DNA of 64,000 bases from Shewanella indica (GTDB lineage: Bacteria; Pseudomonadota; Gammaproteobacteria; Enterobacterales; Shewanellaceae). The stretch is from contig NZ_NIJK01000027.1 of NCBI RefSeq assembly GCF_002836975.1, positions 318,257-382,256 of the forward strand, in the 5' to 3' direction. The notes under the pieces were generated by a model, which saw only the letters and a list, made by a program, of their open reading frames with translations, had not been told where the DNA came from and made no database searches. The translations under genes were made by a program, and so were the position numbers. Shown in pieces: positions 1 through 8,701 of the stretch (its first letter is position 1; the number at the start of each line of letters is the position of its first letter).

Positions 1-57
1 GACCCCATGAGCTTCAGTGCACCTGTGCCTTTTCTCACGCCCGAAGGCGAACAATAA
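1..57 (+). CDS. 3' end of an upstream gene (partial)
   Basis: Frame 1 is open from the first base of the window to a TAA at 55-57 and encodes 18 residues ending in TPEGEQ. This looks like the tail of a gene that begins outside the window, lying in the same direction as the asnC-like gene 75 bases downstream. The fragment is too short to assign a family, and it could be chance. Confidence 0.3.
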   Translation, partial: DPMSFSAPVPFLTPEGEQ

Positions 58-132
58 CCGCTAACATCACCCTAGATGTTGAGCCAAAAGTCGCCTTAAG
101 ACTGGCAATTTTACAATAAAACACGTAAATTC

Positions 133-627
133 ATGCCTGATTATAAGCAATTTAGGCGTGATGCTGTGGATACATCATTTCAAAGAGATCAACTGGACAA
201 TCAGATCCTGGAAGCCCTGATGCAGGATGCACGAACTCCTTTTGCCGAGCTGGCCAAACGCTTCAGCGTCAGCGCAGGCACAATTCATGTCAGGGTAGAA
301 AAGATGAAACAGGCAGGTATTATCACCGGAGCCCAAATATCGGTAAACCCCAAAGCTCTGGGCTATGACGTCTGCTGTTTTATCGGCATCAATCTCAAGA
401 GTGCCGGTGACTACCCCGCCGCCATCTCAAAGCTCAATGAGCTGGAAGAAGTGGTCGAAGCCTACTACACCACAGGCAATTACAGTGTGTTTGTCAAAGT
501 AATGTGCCAGTCCATCGATGCCCTGCAACACGTGCTGATTAATCGTATCCAGTCGATAGATGAAATTCAGTCCACCGAAACCCTGATAAGCCTGCAAAAC
601 CCAATTGTCAGGGCGGTAAAACCCTAA
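133..627 (+). CDS. asnC: AsnC, Lrp/AsnC-family transcriptional regulator
   Basis: The 164-residue protein has an N-terminal winged helix-turn-helix (about residues 20-75, with ARTPFAELAKRF and SAGTIHVRVEKMKQAG) followed by the ligand-sensing RAM/ACT-like domain (LGYDVCCFIGI, EEVVEAYYTTGNYSVFVKV). The match to enterobacterial AsnC is nearly continuous, including DALQHVLIN and STETLISLQNPI. AsnC senses asparagine and controls asparagine synthetase asnA in E. coli. No asnA is seen here, so the target must lie elsewhere or differ. The N-terminus carries about a dozen residues more than E. coli AsnC. It is a single gene followed by its own terminator. Confidence 0.93.
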   Translation: MPDYKQFRRDAVDTSFQRDQLDNQILEALMQDARTPFAELAKRFSVSAGTIHVRVEKMKQAGIITGAQISVNPKALGYDVCCFIGINLKSAGDYPAAISKLNELEEVVEAYYTTGNYSVFVKVMCQSIDALQHVLINRIQSIDEIQSTETLISLQNPIVRAVKP

Positions 628-643
628 CAACAGATAAAGAAAA

Positions 644-668
644 GGCTGCCAAATTGGCAGCCTTTTTC
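644..668 (+). terminator. Rho-independent terminator of asnC
   Basis: GGCTGCC and GGCAGCC form a 7-bp stem around a five-base loop, extendable by AA/TT, and are followed by TTTTT. It lies 17 bases after the asnC stop codon. Confidence 0.85.
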
Positions 669-788
669 AGTTTAAGACTCGGGGAAGTGCTTACTGCAAA
701 GGACTAAAGCCATTTGCTGCGAGCCACACCTTGCATCCAGGCCTGTAAGCCGACGCAGAGCACACATAGGACTTTGTTCGCACCTTCC

Positions 789-3700
789 TTAGCTCGATTT
801 CCTGCGCAGCCAGCCTAAAGGCAGCAACAACAGTGACAACCATCCCAGTGAACCACCACTGTCACGCTCCCAGTCAAACACCACTATGCTGACCGTTTCC
901 ATGGTGCTATTACCCTTGGAGTCACTCACCTTCAGATTGAAAGTCAGCAAATCGCCAGGACCACCCACTTCAGGCGCTGTCAGCTCCAGCTTGGCCGCCG
1001 AGCTGTCAAACTTCAGCGGCGCGCCGGCGATCTGAGTCCAGTGATAGCTGACCGAATCACCATTGGGATCGGCCGAGGCTGATGCATCGATAACAAAGCT
1101 ATTACGCTCTGCCACTCGGTCGGGTGCATTGACTTTGATAACAGGAGCACCTTCTTTGACATCAAACAGATACTCCTGAGTCAATACCTCGGCGGTATCA
1201 TTGACAACGGTATTGCTCAGTATCAGCTTATTCCCCAGCCCCTGTTTACGCGGGATAAACTTGAAACTCAGTGTTTTGGCCGGATCGCCAGTTTGCATCA
1301 CATGAGTCCAACTCAATACTCCTTGAGCCAGCTCCCCTTGGTCGCTGATAGCCGTGACTTCATGCCCTTCCGGCACCATGGCCTTGATCTGATACTCCCG
1401 AGCCTCAAGGGAAGTATTGGCAGCGATAGTTACAGTCATGGTTACTGGCTGCCCAGGGGTCATCTCACCACTGAGTACACTGGCCGCAGGCATCTGCACA
1501 TCATCAACGACCCGGTTGAAAGCAACCGGCAAGTTCTTGGCGGCGACATTGGCATCACTGGACGTCAGAGTTACCACAGCATAACCCAGGTCGCTAGCGG
1601 CAAAATTATCCTTCCAGGCGAACTTCAGTGAGAAGTCCTCGTTGTCACCTGTCTTGGTCAGAGTAAAATTGTCCTGAGCCGGACCTGCCTCTACCACAGA
1701 AGTTTTCAGGGTGAAGGGATCTTCGGCATTGGCGGCTGAAGCCTCATAGTTTTGCACAAAGATATAATAGTCACCGGTTTCTGGATTACTGATACTGACA
1801 GATTCATCAGAACCAGCTCTGGCCGATTGGCCGACAAGGGCATCCAACGCCCCGTCACTGTCTCTGTCTATCGCCACATAGAGATCCAAATCCGGGGAAT
1901 TGGTGGCAGTAATAGTCGTATTAAACAGCTTTGCCCCCTCTTCAACCCTGTAGGCAACGAAGGCGACACCATCGGTAATGTCGTCCAGGAAGCTACCAAC
2001 ATTTGAATCTTGCTTCAATACCGCCTCAAAACTGTCGGCCAGTGCCAAGGCAGAGACTTCTGCATCCAGTCCAGTCATATCAAGCGATTTAAGCTCGTTG
2101 AAAGTCAGCTCGTCAGCATCTCGTCCCGCCCTGATGGTAAAGCTGTCCGGCAAGTTATCACGGGCAGCTTTAACCGCCACAGGCATAGCCGCATCAGGGT
2201 GGTTGCTCGAGGTCAACAGCAGGTTACCAAACGCCCAATCACTTGAGCTCACCCCAGTGATATCGGCGGTGACAGTCACCACCTGCGACTGCCCTTTGGT
2301 CAGAGTGAAGTTTTCTGGTGAAACCGTTATTTTCAACCCTTCAGTCGTCGCTACTCCGGCAGCGCTCCATACGCCATCTTTGGTAGCCGTGACTTTTCGC
2401 TTCCAGCTGCAACTATTAACACATTGGCTACTGGACATACTGGGAAGATTCAAACGTCTTGGATCACCACCGAGCTCTGGGTTGGCAAACTCATAATTGT
2501 CCGCCAACTCATCCATGACAAGCCCAGTCTTGGCGGCCAAATCCACCCGTATCCGTCCGGCTCCCACATCAAACGGATCCGCGGTAGTTTTACCATCTGC
2601 CTTGGTCATGGCACTGGCTGTTGTTGCTGTCAGCATCAAGGCTGAACGGATATTATCCGGCGTCCACTCTGGATGAGCCGACTTCAGCAGCGCCCCAGCG
2701 CCCGCCACATGAGGACTCGACATAGAAGTACCGGACATCAGGGTATAATCAGCAGGATCAGTACCTGTCACTTCATGGCCATACTGTTCATCGGCGTAAG
2801 CGGCATAGATGTCCACACCCGGAGCTGAAATCGACGGCGCAATCACGTCGAAGTAACGGTTTGGTCCAAGTAGAGAGAAACTTCCCAACACATCGGCCTG
2901 ACGCTCAACGGCCGATGGAGTGGCATTGATTTTGGCCACCAAGCCTGGCGTAGCCGCCAGCGCATCCACGACGGCCAAACCGTCAATATTGCCGATGAAA
3001 ACAGAAGGGATACTGGTGTTACCAAGTCCGGACATCTTGTTTCTGACGTTGCCTTCACCGTCTTTGTTAAAGACAATAACCCCTACTGCACCCGCCTCTT
3101 TGGCATTATTGACCTTGTCGGCGAAGTTACAGCCGCCGCGCTTAATCAGCGCCAACTGCTCCTTGAACGCATCGGCGGCAAAGGCGTTGCAACCTTCGAA
3201 ATTATCAGCAGCCAAGTCACCGGCGTACACCAAAGGTGCGCTGATGTCTGTAGTAATCACCGGCCCGGTTCCCTGAGTGTAATCCAGCAGGTCACCGTTG
3301 AATTCGAGAGTGGAGCGCACTTCCCGGTTATGGGTTGATGCCGCGACTGAGGTATACCAAGGCGCATTCTTGGGTGAAGAAAAGGGAACTTGATTAACCG
3401 ATGCAGAGGTATTTCCGGCCGATACGGCAGAGAAAATGCCGGCATTACGGGCTGCCAGGAAGCTCATTTCAGTGGAACTAGCCCAAGGGAAACCACCGCC
3501 GCTGATGGAATAGTTGATCACATCCACTCCATCAGCAATGGCATCATCCAAAGCCTTGAGAATCGCCGATGTGGGGCAACCTGAGTATCTATCGCCATTG
3601 TTGCCCGGACGGCAGATCTGATAGGCAACAATATTGGCATGGGGAGCGACCCCGGAGATTTGTGTAAACTCGAGTCCGGTCTCAATGCCATCCCCTTGAG

Positions 3701-4658
3701 CCTCACCGACCTCACCGACAACATAAGGGACATTCTTAAGGATATTTCCCGCTGCAGTACCGGCAGTGTGAGAACCATGACCACCATAATCCTCACCATT
3801 CTTGGCAGGAGGTGTTGGACCAAAGACCTCCCCATCATCATAACTATCGGTAATCTCAGGATAACTTCTGACTCCGATCAGCTTATCGTTACACATGTCA
3901 GAGAACTCTACCGCACAGTCACCGACGTAGACACCTTGTCCCCAGGGATTGGTATGGTCATAACCATCACCCCCAATATCCGCAAAGGATGGATGATCAC
4001 TGTTGATCCCCGAATCGATCACCCCGACTATGACCCCTTCCCCCATAGCCTGAGTCCCTGTAGCGCTGCCGTCCCACACTTTGGGAGAACCTATCATGTT
4101 CTGGCTGCTGTCGGTATCCATTGAATAAAGGCTTTCCCGCTCAATGAAAGCTACTTCGGGTAACTTGGACAGGGCTTCTGCCTGCTGCTGATTCATGGTG
4201 ACCGCCAGCCCATTAAAGGCATAGTGATACCTGACCTTAGCCTGTAACTGAACCCCTTGGGCCGCAGCACTCATTAAAAAGTTCTGTTGCTTGGCATTCA
4301 AATACTTCACGTAGGACTTCACCGCCACACTGGCGGTATTCAGCTTGGGAGCCTTTTGGGACGCCAACCCTTGACTTCGCTGTGGACTGGTGGCTTCAAG
4401 CCCGGCAATACCACCGGCATAATTCGCCACAGAGGGAGCTTTAAGGCGCACTATATAAGTGTATTTCCCCTCAGCAAGTCCTGGTTCCCTGACAAACTTA
4501 TGTTGCCCCATCTCTTGCTGTTGTCCTTTGCGACCGCTGGATGCACTAAGCAGATCTGAAGAAATAAATGGATCTGAAACGCTCAACGGCGCGGCCTGGG
4601 TATGGCATGACATGGATAACAGCGCTGCTGAAACAGCTATTGCAACTTGACTCTTCAA
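789..4658 (-). CDS. Secreted subtilisin-like serine peptidase (S8) with PA domain and GlyGly-CTERM tail
   Basis: This is an extracellular or surface-attached protease of 1289 residues from the start chosen here. Order: signal peptide ending near HTQAA, an I9-type propeptide (TYIVRLKAP), a subtilase core with Asp215 (VIDSGI), His324-equivalent His294 (GHGSH) and Ser645 (GTSMSSPH), and a PA insert at about 475-580 (LIKRGGCNFADKV). A prepeptidase-like beta domain (DLDLYVAIDRDSDG) and a PKD-like domain (DASASADPNGD) follow. The tail is GG1268-1269, a hydrophobic helix and RRK, a GlyGly-CTERM sorting signal known to be processed by rhombosortase. Start choice: the open frame extends to ATG 4748, but TTG at 4656-4658 has GGGAG seven bases upstream and gives a compact signal peptide (KSQVAIAVSAALLSMS). 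It is monocistronic. The substrate is unknown. Confidence 0.92.
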   Translation of the reverse strand: MKSQVAIAVSAALLSMSCHTQAAPLSVSDPFISSDLLSASSGRKGQQQEMGQHKFVREPGLAEGKYTYIVRLKAPSVANYAGGIAGLEATSPQRSQGLASQKAPKLNTASVAVKSYVKYLNAKQQNFLMSAAAQGVQLQAKVRYHYAFNGLAVTMNQQQAEALSKLPEVAFIERESLYSMDTDSSQNMIGSPKVWDGSATGTQAMGEGVIVGVIDSGINSDHPSFADIGGDGYDHTNPWGQGVYVGDCAVEFSDMCNDKLIGVRSYPEITDSYDDGEVFGPTPPAKNGEDYGGHGSHTAGTAAGNILKNVPYVVGEVGEAQGDGIETGLEFTQISGVAPHANIVAYQICRPGNNGDRYSGCPTSAILKALDDAIADGVDVINYSISGGGFPWASSTEMSFLAARNAGIFSAVSAGNTSASVNQVPFSSPKNAPWYTSVAASTHNREVRSTLEFNGDLLDYTQGTGPVITTDISAPLVYAGDLAADNFEGCNAFAADAFKEQLALIKRGGCNFADKVNNAKEAGAVGVIVFNKDGEGNVRNKMSGLGNTSIPSVFIGNIDGLAVVDALAATPGLVAKINATPSAVERQADVLGSFSLLGPNRYFDVIAPSISAPGVDIYAAYADEQYGHEVTGTDPADYTLMSGTSMSSPHVAGAGALLKSAHPEWTPDNIRSALMLTATTASAMTKADGKTTADPFDVGAGRIRVDLAAKTGLVMDELADNYEFANPELGGDPRRLNLPSMSSSQCVNSCSWKRKVTATKDGVWSAAGVATTEGLKITVSPENFTLTKGQSQVVTVTADITGVSSSDWAFGNLLLTSSNHPDAAMPVAVKAARDNLPDSFTIRAGRDADELTFNELKSLDMTGLDAEVSALALADSFEAVLKQDSNVGSFLDDITDGVAFVAYRVEEGAKLFNTTITATNSPDLDLYVAIDRDSDGALDALVGQSARAGSDESVSISNPETGDYYIFVQNYEASAANAEDPFTLKTSVVEAGPAQDNFTLTKTGDNEDFSLKFAWKDNFAASDLGYAVVTLTSSDANVAAKNLPVAFNRVVDDVQMPAASVLSGEMTPGQPVTMTVTIAANTSLEAREYQIKAMVPEGHEVTAISDQGELAQGVLSWTHVMQTGDPAKTLSFKFIPRKQGLGNKLILSNTVVNDTAEVLTQEYLFDVKEGAPVIKVNAPDRVAERNSFVIDASASADPNGDSVSYHWTQIAGAPLKFDSSAAKLELTAPEVGGPGDLLTFNLKVSDSKGNSTMETVSIVVFDWERDSGGSLGWLSLLLLPLGWLRRKSS

Positions 4659-4846
4659 TTGTCTACTCCCATTAAGACTGTTTATTGTTGTTTTATGTTT
4701 CCGTTTTAAAAACACCCTAAACACAAGGATGCTCAACATTTGTAACACCTATGGATACAATTGAAAAACAAATACACAAAAAATTACAATTTATCAGCCA
4801 TTTACAGAATGATAGACGTTAAATTCCGGCTCACACCGGACCTAAC

Positions 4847-5953
4847 TTAATCAGAAAGAGTAAAGTAGTTGGTCATCACCTTGTAGAGCTCAGTCCCTTG
4901 GTGCACAGACGCCGAGGCAAAATGCAGCACGGGGATCACATCTTCCTCAAGTGAGAGCTTGGTAACCTCTGTGCCAACATCGACTCGGTCGAGCCTGAGA
5001 ATATTGACCAGAGGCACGCCGGCGGGCAAAGGCACTCCCGGCTCGGCCAGATACTCCACCATACCCGCCATGGGTGCGTGAAACTTTCGATAGTCTTTCA
5101 GCAAACAAGCAAAACGTGGCATCACCTGCGGCAGTACGCTTTGGGCTATCACCTCTCTATAACTCAGATAACTTAATATCCCTTCCGCATCCCGACTGGC
5201 ATCGGCAAGATCGATACGCTCCTGACTGCCAAGCTCCAAAGTAAAGGCCGATACTGCGACTTTTAGATCTCGCCCCCTACTCTTGGCATAATCGCTGAGT
5301 TGCCACCAGGGATTAAAGGCCGCTTCATCCATGGCACCGCCAAAGCCTTTAGGCATCACCAAGGTGTAGGGAATATGAAAGTAGCCGGCAGCTGACAGCT
5401 CATACTCGGGGCAATAAAGGTGTTTACAGGACTTGGGGCCGGTGTGCAGATCCAGCACTATGTCAGCGCCATGTGCCAGTTTCTGCAGATTGAGCGCCAA
5501 TCTCTGGCCGGTCGTCACTCCCCAGGGATTGACCAATGCCTGCTCACAGTTGGCAATGAGAAGCTGACGAAAAGCATCAAACAGTGCTTGCTCCGGCAGC
5601 TCACTATACTGCGGATACCAGTCATCCAGATGGACGACCTGCTCAAGATAGGCTCGGTTCCAGTTAATACCTGTGATGGGATCGAAGCGGCCCAAGGTAA
5701 ACTCACCGCTTTTCTGGTTGATCCCCAAGGGGTTGGCCAAAGGCACCAGAGTGACATCTCCCAGAGGCGGATGCGCCTTGAAGTACTGCAACAATTGCAA
5801 AATCACCGCATTGCCCTGTACCTCGGCGCCATGCACATTGGCCTGAATATAGACGCTGGGCGCCGAGTGACCGGTGCCTTTGAAGCGATATATGGGGATG
5901 GTCAGAGGCTGACCTGCGGCCAGCTCCCCAACCTGCAGGTGTTCAAGCTGCAT
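4847..5953 (-). CDS. Succinylglutamate desuccinylase/aspartoacylase-family (M14-like) zinc hydrolase
   Basis: This 368-residue protein is a predicted zinc-dependent amide hydrolase of the AstE/AspA family in clan M14. Likely zinc ligands are His41 and Glu44 (NVHGAEVQG) and His170 (LDLHTG); Glu240 (FTLELGS) is the likely catalytic base. The start is set at ATG 5953 because the longer frame to 6028 has an unrelated N-terminus and AAGG precedes this ATG. The gene overlaps the 3' end of lysC by 11 bases, so the two are translationally coupled and probably one operon under the lysine riboswitch. It differs from AstE of the arginine pathway (no ast genes adjacent) and its substrate cannot be read from sequence; an acylated amino acid or peptide is plausible. 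Confidence 0.85.
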   Translation of the reverse strand: MQLEHLQVGELAAGQPLTIPIYRFKGTGHSAPSVYIQANVHGAEVQGNAVILQLLQYFKAHPPLGDVTLVPLANPLGINQKSGEFTLGRFDPITGINWNRAYLEQVVHLDDWYPQYSELPEQALFDAFRQLLIANCEQALVNPWGVTTGQRLALNLQKLAHGADIVLDLHTGPKSCKHLYCPEYELSAAGYFHIPYTLVMPKGFGGAMDEAAFNPWWQLSDYAKSRGRDLKVAVSAFTLELGSQERIDLADASRDAEGILSYLSYREVIAQSVLPQVMPRFACLLKDYRKFHAPMAGMVEYLAEPGVPLPAGVPLVNILRLDRVDVGTEVTKLSLEEDVIPVLHFASASVHQGTELYKVMTNYFTLSD

Positions 5954-7310
5954 CCTGAGCACCTTCAAATAAGTTACGATGCAAAGCGGCCACCACATCA
6001 CCGGCTTCGGCTTCAGACACCAAGACACAGAGATTGTGTGGACTGGCGCCCTGACAGATCATTCGGACGTTATGGGGTTCGAGCACTTCAAATACCCGGC
6101 GACAGATCCCGGCGGTAGTGGCTATCTTGTTGCCAATGATCGCCACCAGAGCCAGCTTGTCTTCCACCCGCACCCGGCAGTTTTGCGATAACTCCTGCAG
6201 CAGAGCTTCCGTCAGAAGCCCCTTACCGGCTGAATCTGAACCTGTTTTGTCCAGGGTCAGCGACACATTCACCTCTGAGGTGGTAATGAGATCGACACTG
6301 ATCTTGTGCCGCGCCAACACAGCAAAGGTCTCAGCCAAAAAGCCCTGGGCATGCAACATCTGCAAACTATGCAAGTTAAGCAGGGTCTGATCTCGTCTCA
6401 CGGCAACGGCCCTGAATACCGGCTCATCTTCCACTTGATGGCGGATCCAGGTGCCGCCTTTTTCCGGCGCCCGACTGGAACCGACAAACACTTGGATCTG
6501 TTGGCGCACCGCCGGCAAGATGGTGGCAGGGTGTAACACCTTGGCGCCAAAAGTAGCCATCTCCGCCGCCTCATTAAAACTGATTTCTGCGATAGGCCTG
6601 GCGTTGGGAGCCAGTCTGGGATCTGTGGTGTAAATCCCTTCTACATCGGTCCAGATCTCAACCGCATCGGCTTGCAAAGCTTCTGCCAACAGAGCCGCGG
6701 AATAATCACTGCCGCCACGCCCAAGGGTAGTGGTTCGCCCCTCGGCATCGGCACCGATAAACCCCTGGGTCACCAACAGTTGCTGCTCAAGCAAGGGTTG
6801 TAATTTCTCTGTCGCCAGTCGCTTCAGTTCGGCGATTTGTGGTTCGGCCTTGCCGAAATGGCTATCGGTACGCATCACCTGACGCACATCAAAGGCGCTG
6901 GCCTTGGCACCGCGTTCTCTCAATACCGCGGCAAACAGCGCTGAAGAGCATTGCTCACCAAGGGACAGGATCTCATCAACCATAGCATTACTCGGCCCCT
7001 GCAACAGCTTGGCACTGAGCGTTGCCATACGGCTGAGCAAGGCATCCAGCGCCGCGGCAACAGCAGCAGGTCTACCAAGTTTGTCCAGAATCGCATATTG
7101 AATGCTGGCAATATCCTTCAATAATTTGAGACGGCGCTCATCCCCCATGTCTGCCTGAGACAACTCCACCAACAGATTGGTTACGCCACTGGATGCACTC
7201 ACCACAACCAGACGAGTAGCCGAATTTCCAAGCACTATATCGGCACAGCGATTCATCGCCTGATAATCGGCAACTGAGGTACCGCCAAACTTGGCAACAA
7301 CAAGAGACAT
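5943..7310 (-). CDS. lysC: Lysine-sensitive aspartokinase III
   Basis: LysC phosphorylates aspartate, the first step toward lysine, threonine and methionine. The 455-residue protein has the aspartokinase N-terminus VVAKFGGTSVADY, the nucleotide/substrate segment TLGRGGSDYSAALLAEAL and a C-terminal pair of ACT domains (ISVDLITTSEVNVSLTLD). That arrangement and length match E. coli LysC (449 residues) rather than the bifunctional ThrA/MetL. Start: ATG 7310 (MSLVVAKFGG), preceded by GGGGGAA seven bases upstream. The frame is open to 7526 but that part lies inside the leader. The leader carries a lysine riboswitch, so expression should fall when lysine is high, and feedback through the ACT domains is expected as well. 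The M14 hydrolase gene overlaps its end. Confidence 0.95.
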   Translation of the reverse strand: MSLVVAKFGGTSVADYQAMNRCADIVLGNSATRLVVVSASSGVTNLLVELSQADMGDERRLKLLKDIASIQYAILDKLGRPAAVAAALDALLSRMATLSAKLLQGPSNAMVDEILSLGEQCSSALFAAVLRERGAKASAFDVRQVMRTDSHFGKAEPQIAELKRLATEKLQPLLEQQLLVTQGFIGADAEGRTTTLGRGGSDYSAALLAEALQADAVEIWTDVEGIYTTDPRLAPNARPIAEISFNEAAEMATFGAKVLHPATILPAVRQQIQVFVGSSRAPEKGGTWIRHQVEDEPVFRAVAVRRDQTLLNLHSLQMLHAQGFLAETFAVLARHKISVDLITTSEVNVSLTLDKTGSDSAGKGLLTEALLQELSQNCRVRVEDKLALVAIIGNKIATTAGICRRVFEVLEPHNVRMICQGASPHNLCVLVSEAEAGDVVAALHRNLFEGAQDAA

Positions 7311-7450
7311 CAGCGCATTCCCCCACAGGCAGGTGACAGGGAAAGGTCGACAACGAGAATAGACTTCATGAGTTAAGCTCCGAACAGATAACGTTCGAAG
7401 AGCCTGGTGCTGAGATAACGCACCCCAAAGTAGGGACAAAGCGATCGTCA

Positions 7451-7619
7451 CCAGAAGCTCTCCACCAAAAACCAGGTGACAGCCGCCAGGATTCAGCCTG
7501 ACCAACCGACCGGAGAGCGTTACCAATACGCATCCCGACCTCGGCGTTAATCTCCCTCATGAGCCGTCATAGGAAATTGGTTTCCTCTGACTCACTACCT
7601 AGTTAACGCTCCTCTTCTG
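7451..7619 (-). promoter_or_regulatory. Lysine riboswitch (L box) upstream of lysC
   Basis: Read on the minus strand, the leader contains the L-box core landmarks in order: CAGAAGAGGAGCG (7607-7619), CGCCGAGGT, GGATGCG, GGCTGAATCC, TGGCGGCTGTCACC, TTTGGTGGAGAGCTTCTGG. The terminal helix P1 pairs CAGAAG (7614-7619) with CTTCTG (7452-7457). The aptamer is about 170 nt. Downstream, between the aptamer and the lysC start, lie two further hairpins (GGTGC/GCACC at about 7409-7427 and one around 7375-7400) without a clear U-tract, so the expression platform is unresolved. Confidence 0.9.
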
Positions 7620-7644
7620 TTCCTTTCTTGCGAAAGGGATGAAA

Positions 7645-7674
7645 AAATTAGCAATAAAGCCCTTATGAAGTCAA
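7645..7674 (-). promoter_or_regulatory. Candidate sigma-70 promoter of lysC
   Basis: TTGACT at 7669-7674 and TAATTT at 7645-7650 are separated by 18 bases. Transcription would start near 7638, about 20 bases before the 5' strand of riboswitch helix P1, which is the expected geometry. Confidence 0.6.
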
Positions 7675-7706
7675 TGCTAATTTGCATCTGATGAAATATC
7701 CTCAAC

Positions 7707-8141
7707 TTATTTATCACTAAGTTCAGGTAATTCATTGACCAAACGAGCTCGGCTTGCAAATAATCCAAGCTCTATTTCATGCTTGCCTTTATGGCAGGGC
7801 ACTAATGTCAGTAAGCCTTTATCCACATAATAAAGTGCATTCTGACGGTACTTGAATGCCAGTTCGATTGCCGCAGCCTTATCCAAAAACAGGGCCCAAC
7901 TTTTTTCCATATGACTGAGATCCTCAGCCGCACCTATAATGGCCCGATAGGGTATGCCGAGCTTATCAATATCACCTTGTAATTGCCGATCGAGAAGACG
8001 GTTCTGGCAGGAAGTCAATTTTTGCCCCAGAGGGTTATGGGCGGTGATAATGGCAAAAGGAACAGCGGAAGAAAACGACTGAGTCAAAAAAAAGCATGCG
8101 CTCTGGTAGTACTGCCAGAGACTTTCAAATGCAGCATCCAT
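7707..8141 (-). CDS. DUF3293 domain protein
   Basis: The 144-residue cytosolic protein has the DUF3293 hallmarks FAIITAHNPLG near residues 29-39, then a segment around NRLLDRQLQGDI and the helical WALFLD region. The family is small, uncharacterised and widespread in gammaproteobacteria, where it often sits near arcA as here. No catalytic motif is evident. Start ATG 8141 has GAGA a few bases upstream. It is transcribed away from arcA, with about 560 bases between the two starts, so the two genes do not share a promoter. Confidence 0.8.
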   Translation of the reverse strand: MDAAFESLWQYYQSACFFLTQSFSSAVPFAIITAHNPLGQKLTSCQNRLLDRQLQGDIDKLGIPYRAIIGAAEDLSHMEKSWALFLDKAAAIELAFKYRQNALYYVDKGLLTLVPCHKGKHEIELGLFASRARLVNELPELSDK

Positions 8142-8701
8142 TGTAGTATCTGTCTCTAATGAACCGGAGTTATTCTAGCAAAGGCTTACGAAATCCCCTA
8201 GCCCCGTGAGCAAGCTCACAGTAAGACAAAACACAAAACGCTTAAGTTTCAATATCTAACATAAAAACTTGTGACTTAGATCATAGTTAAACATTAATTT
8301 GTTAACATTTCATTTGTTAACAAATGCCTAATCCTAGTACAATGGATTGTATCGACAGAGACCTAGAGTTAAGCGTGTGACCAGGCTAGCGCCATTACGC
8401 GACAGCATAAGTCTCTAATGATAACGACTCTGTACCAAATGTAATCTGGTTTTAAGATCGCATTTTCTGGATTTTCCATGTCTTTCAGGAACTAAATCCC
8501 GCCACTGGGAATCCTAGAGAGTACAGTTCGCGCCTCTCCAGGTGGAGAGCATACTTTTTGCTAATCATGAAGTGTGTTGCCGTTTCATTTCAGTTTTGAA
8601 CAGCACTTACGTGAACCCTGTGAATGTTGGCGTTTTAGAGAGTATAGCGGAGCGTCACCCGCGCTCATGGTTAGATAAACTGATTTAATTAGGTAAATAA
8701 C
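8142..8701. promoter_or_regulatory. 560-base control region between the DUF3293 gene and arcA
   Basis: There is no credible gene here. Visible elements are a TGTGA-type half site with TCATA (8270-8285), resembling a CRP site, and three GTTAA repeats starting at 8286, 8301 and 8316 (15-base period). A promoter TTGTTA (8314-8319) / TACAAT (8338-8343), spacer 18, follows. The transcript would then have a leader of about 350 nt, containing the hairpin at 8534-8549 listed separately. Confidence 0.6.
8534..8559 (+). terminator. Terminator-like hairpin inside the arcA leader
   Basis: CTCTCC (8534-8539), loop AGGT and GGAGAG (8544-8549) form a perfect 6-bp stem; CATAC and then TTTTT follow. The U-tract is displaced by five or six bases, so it may be an attenuator, an sRNA end or only a structured leader element. 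Confidence 0.4.

Noticed and set aside
7366..7560. A minus-strand 64-codon frame upstream of lysC
   Set aside because: It lies inside the lysine riboswitch; the aptamer motifs explain its conservation.
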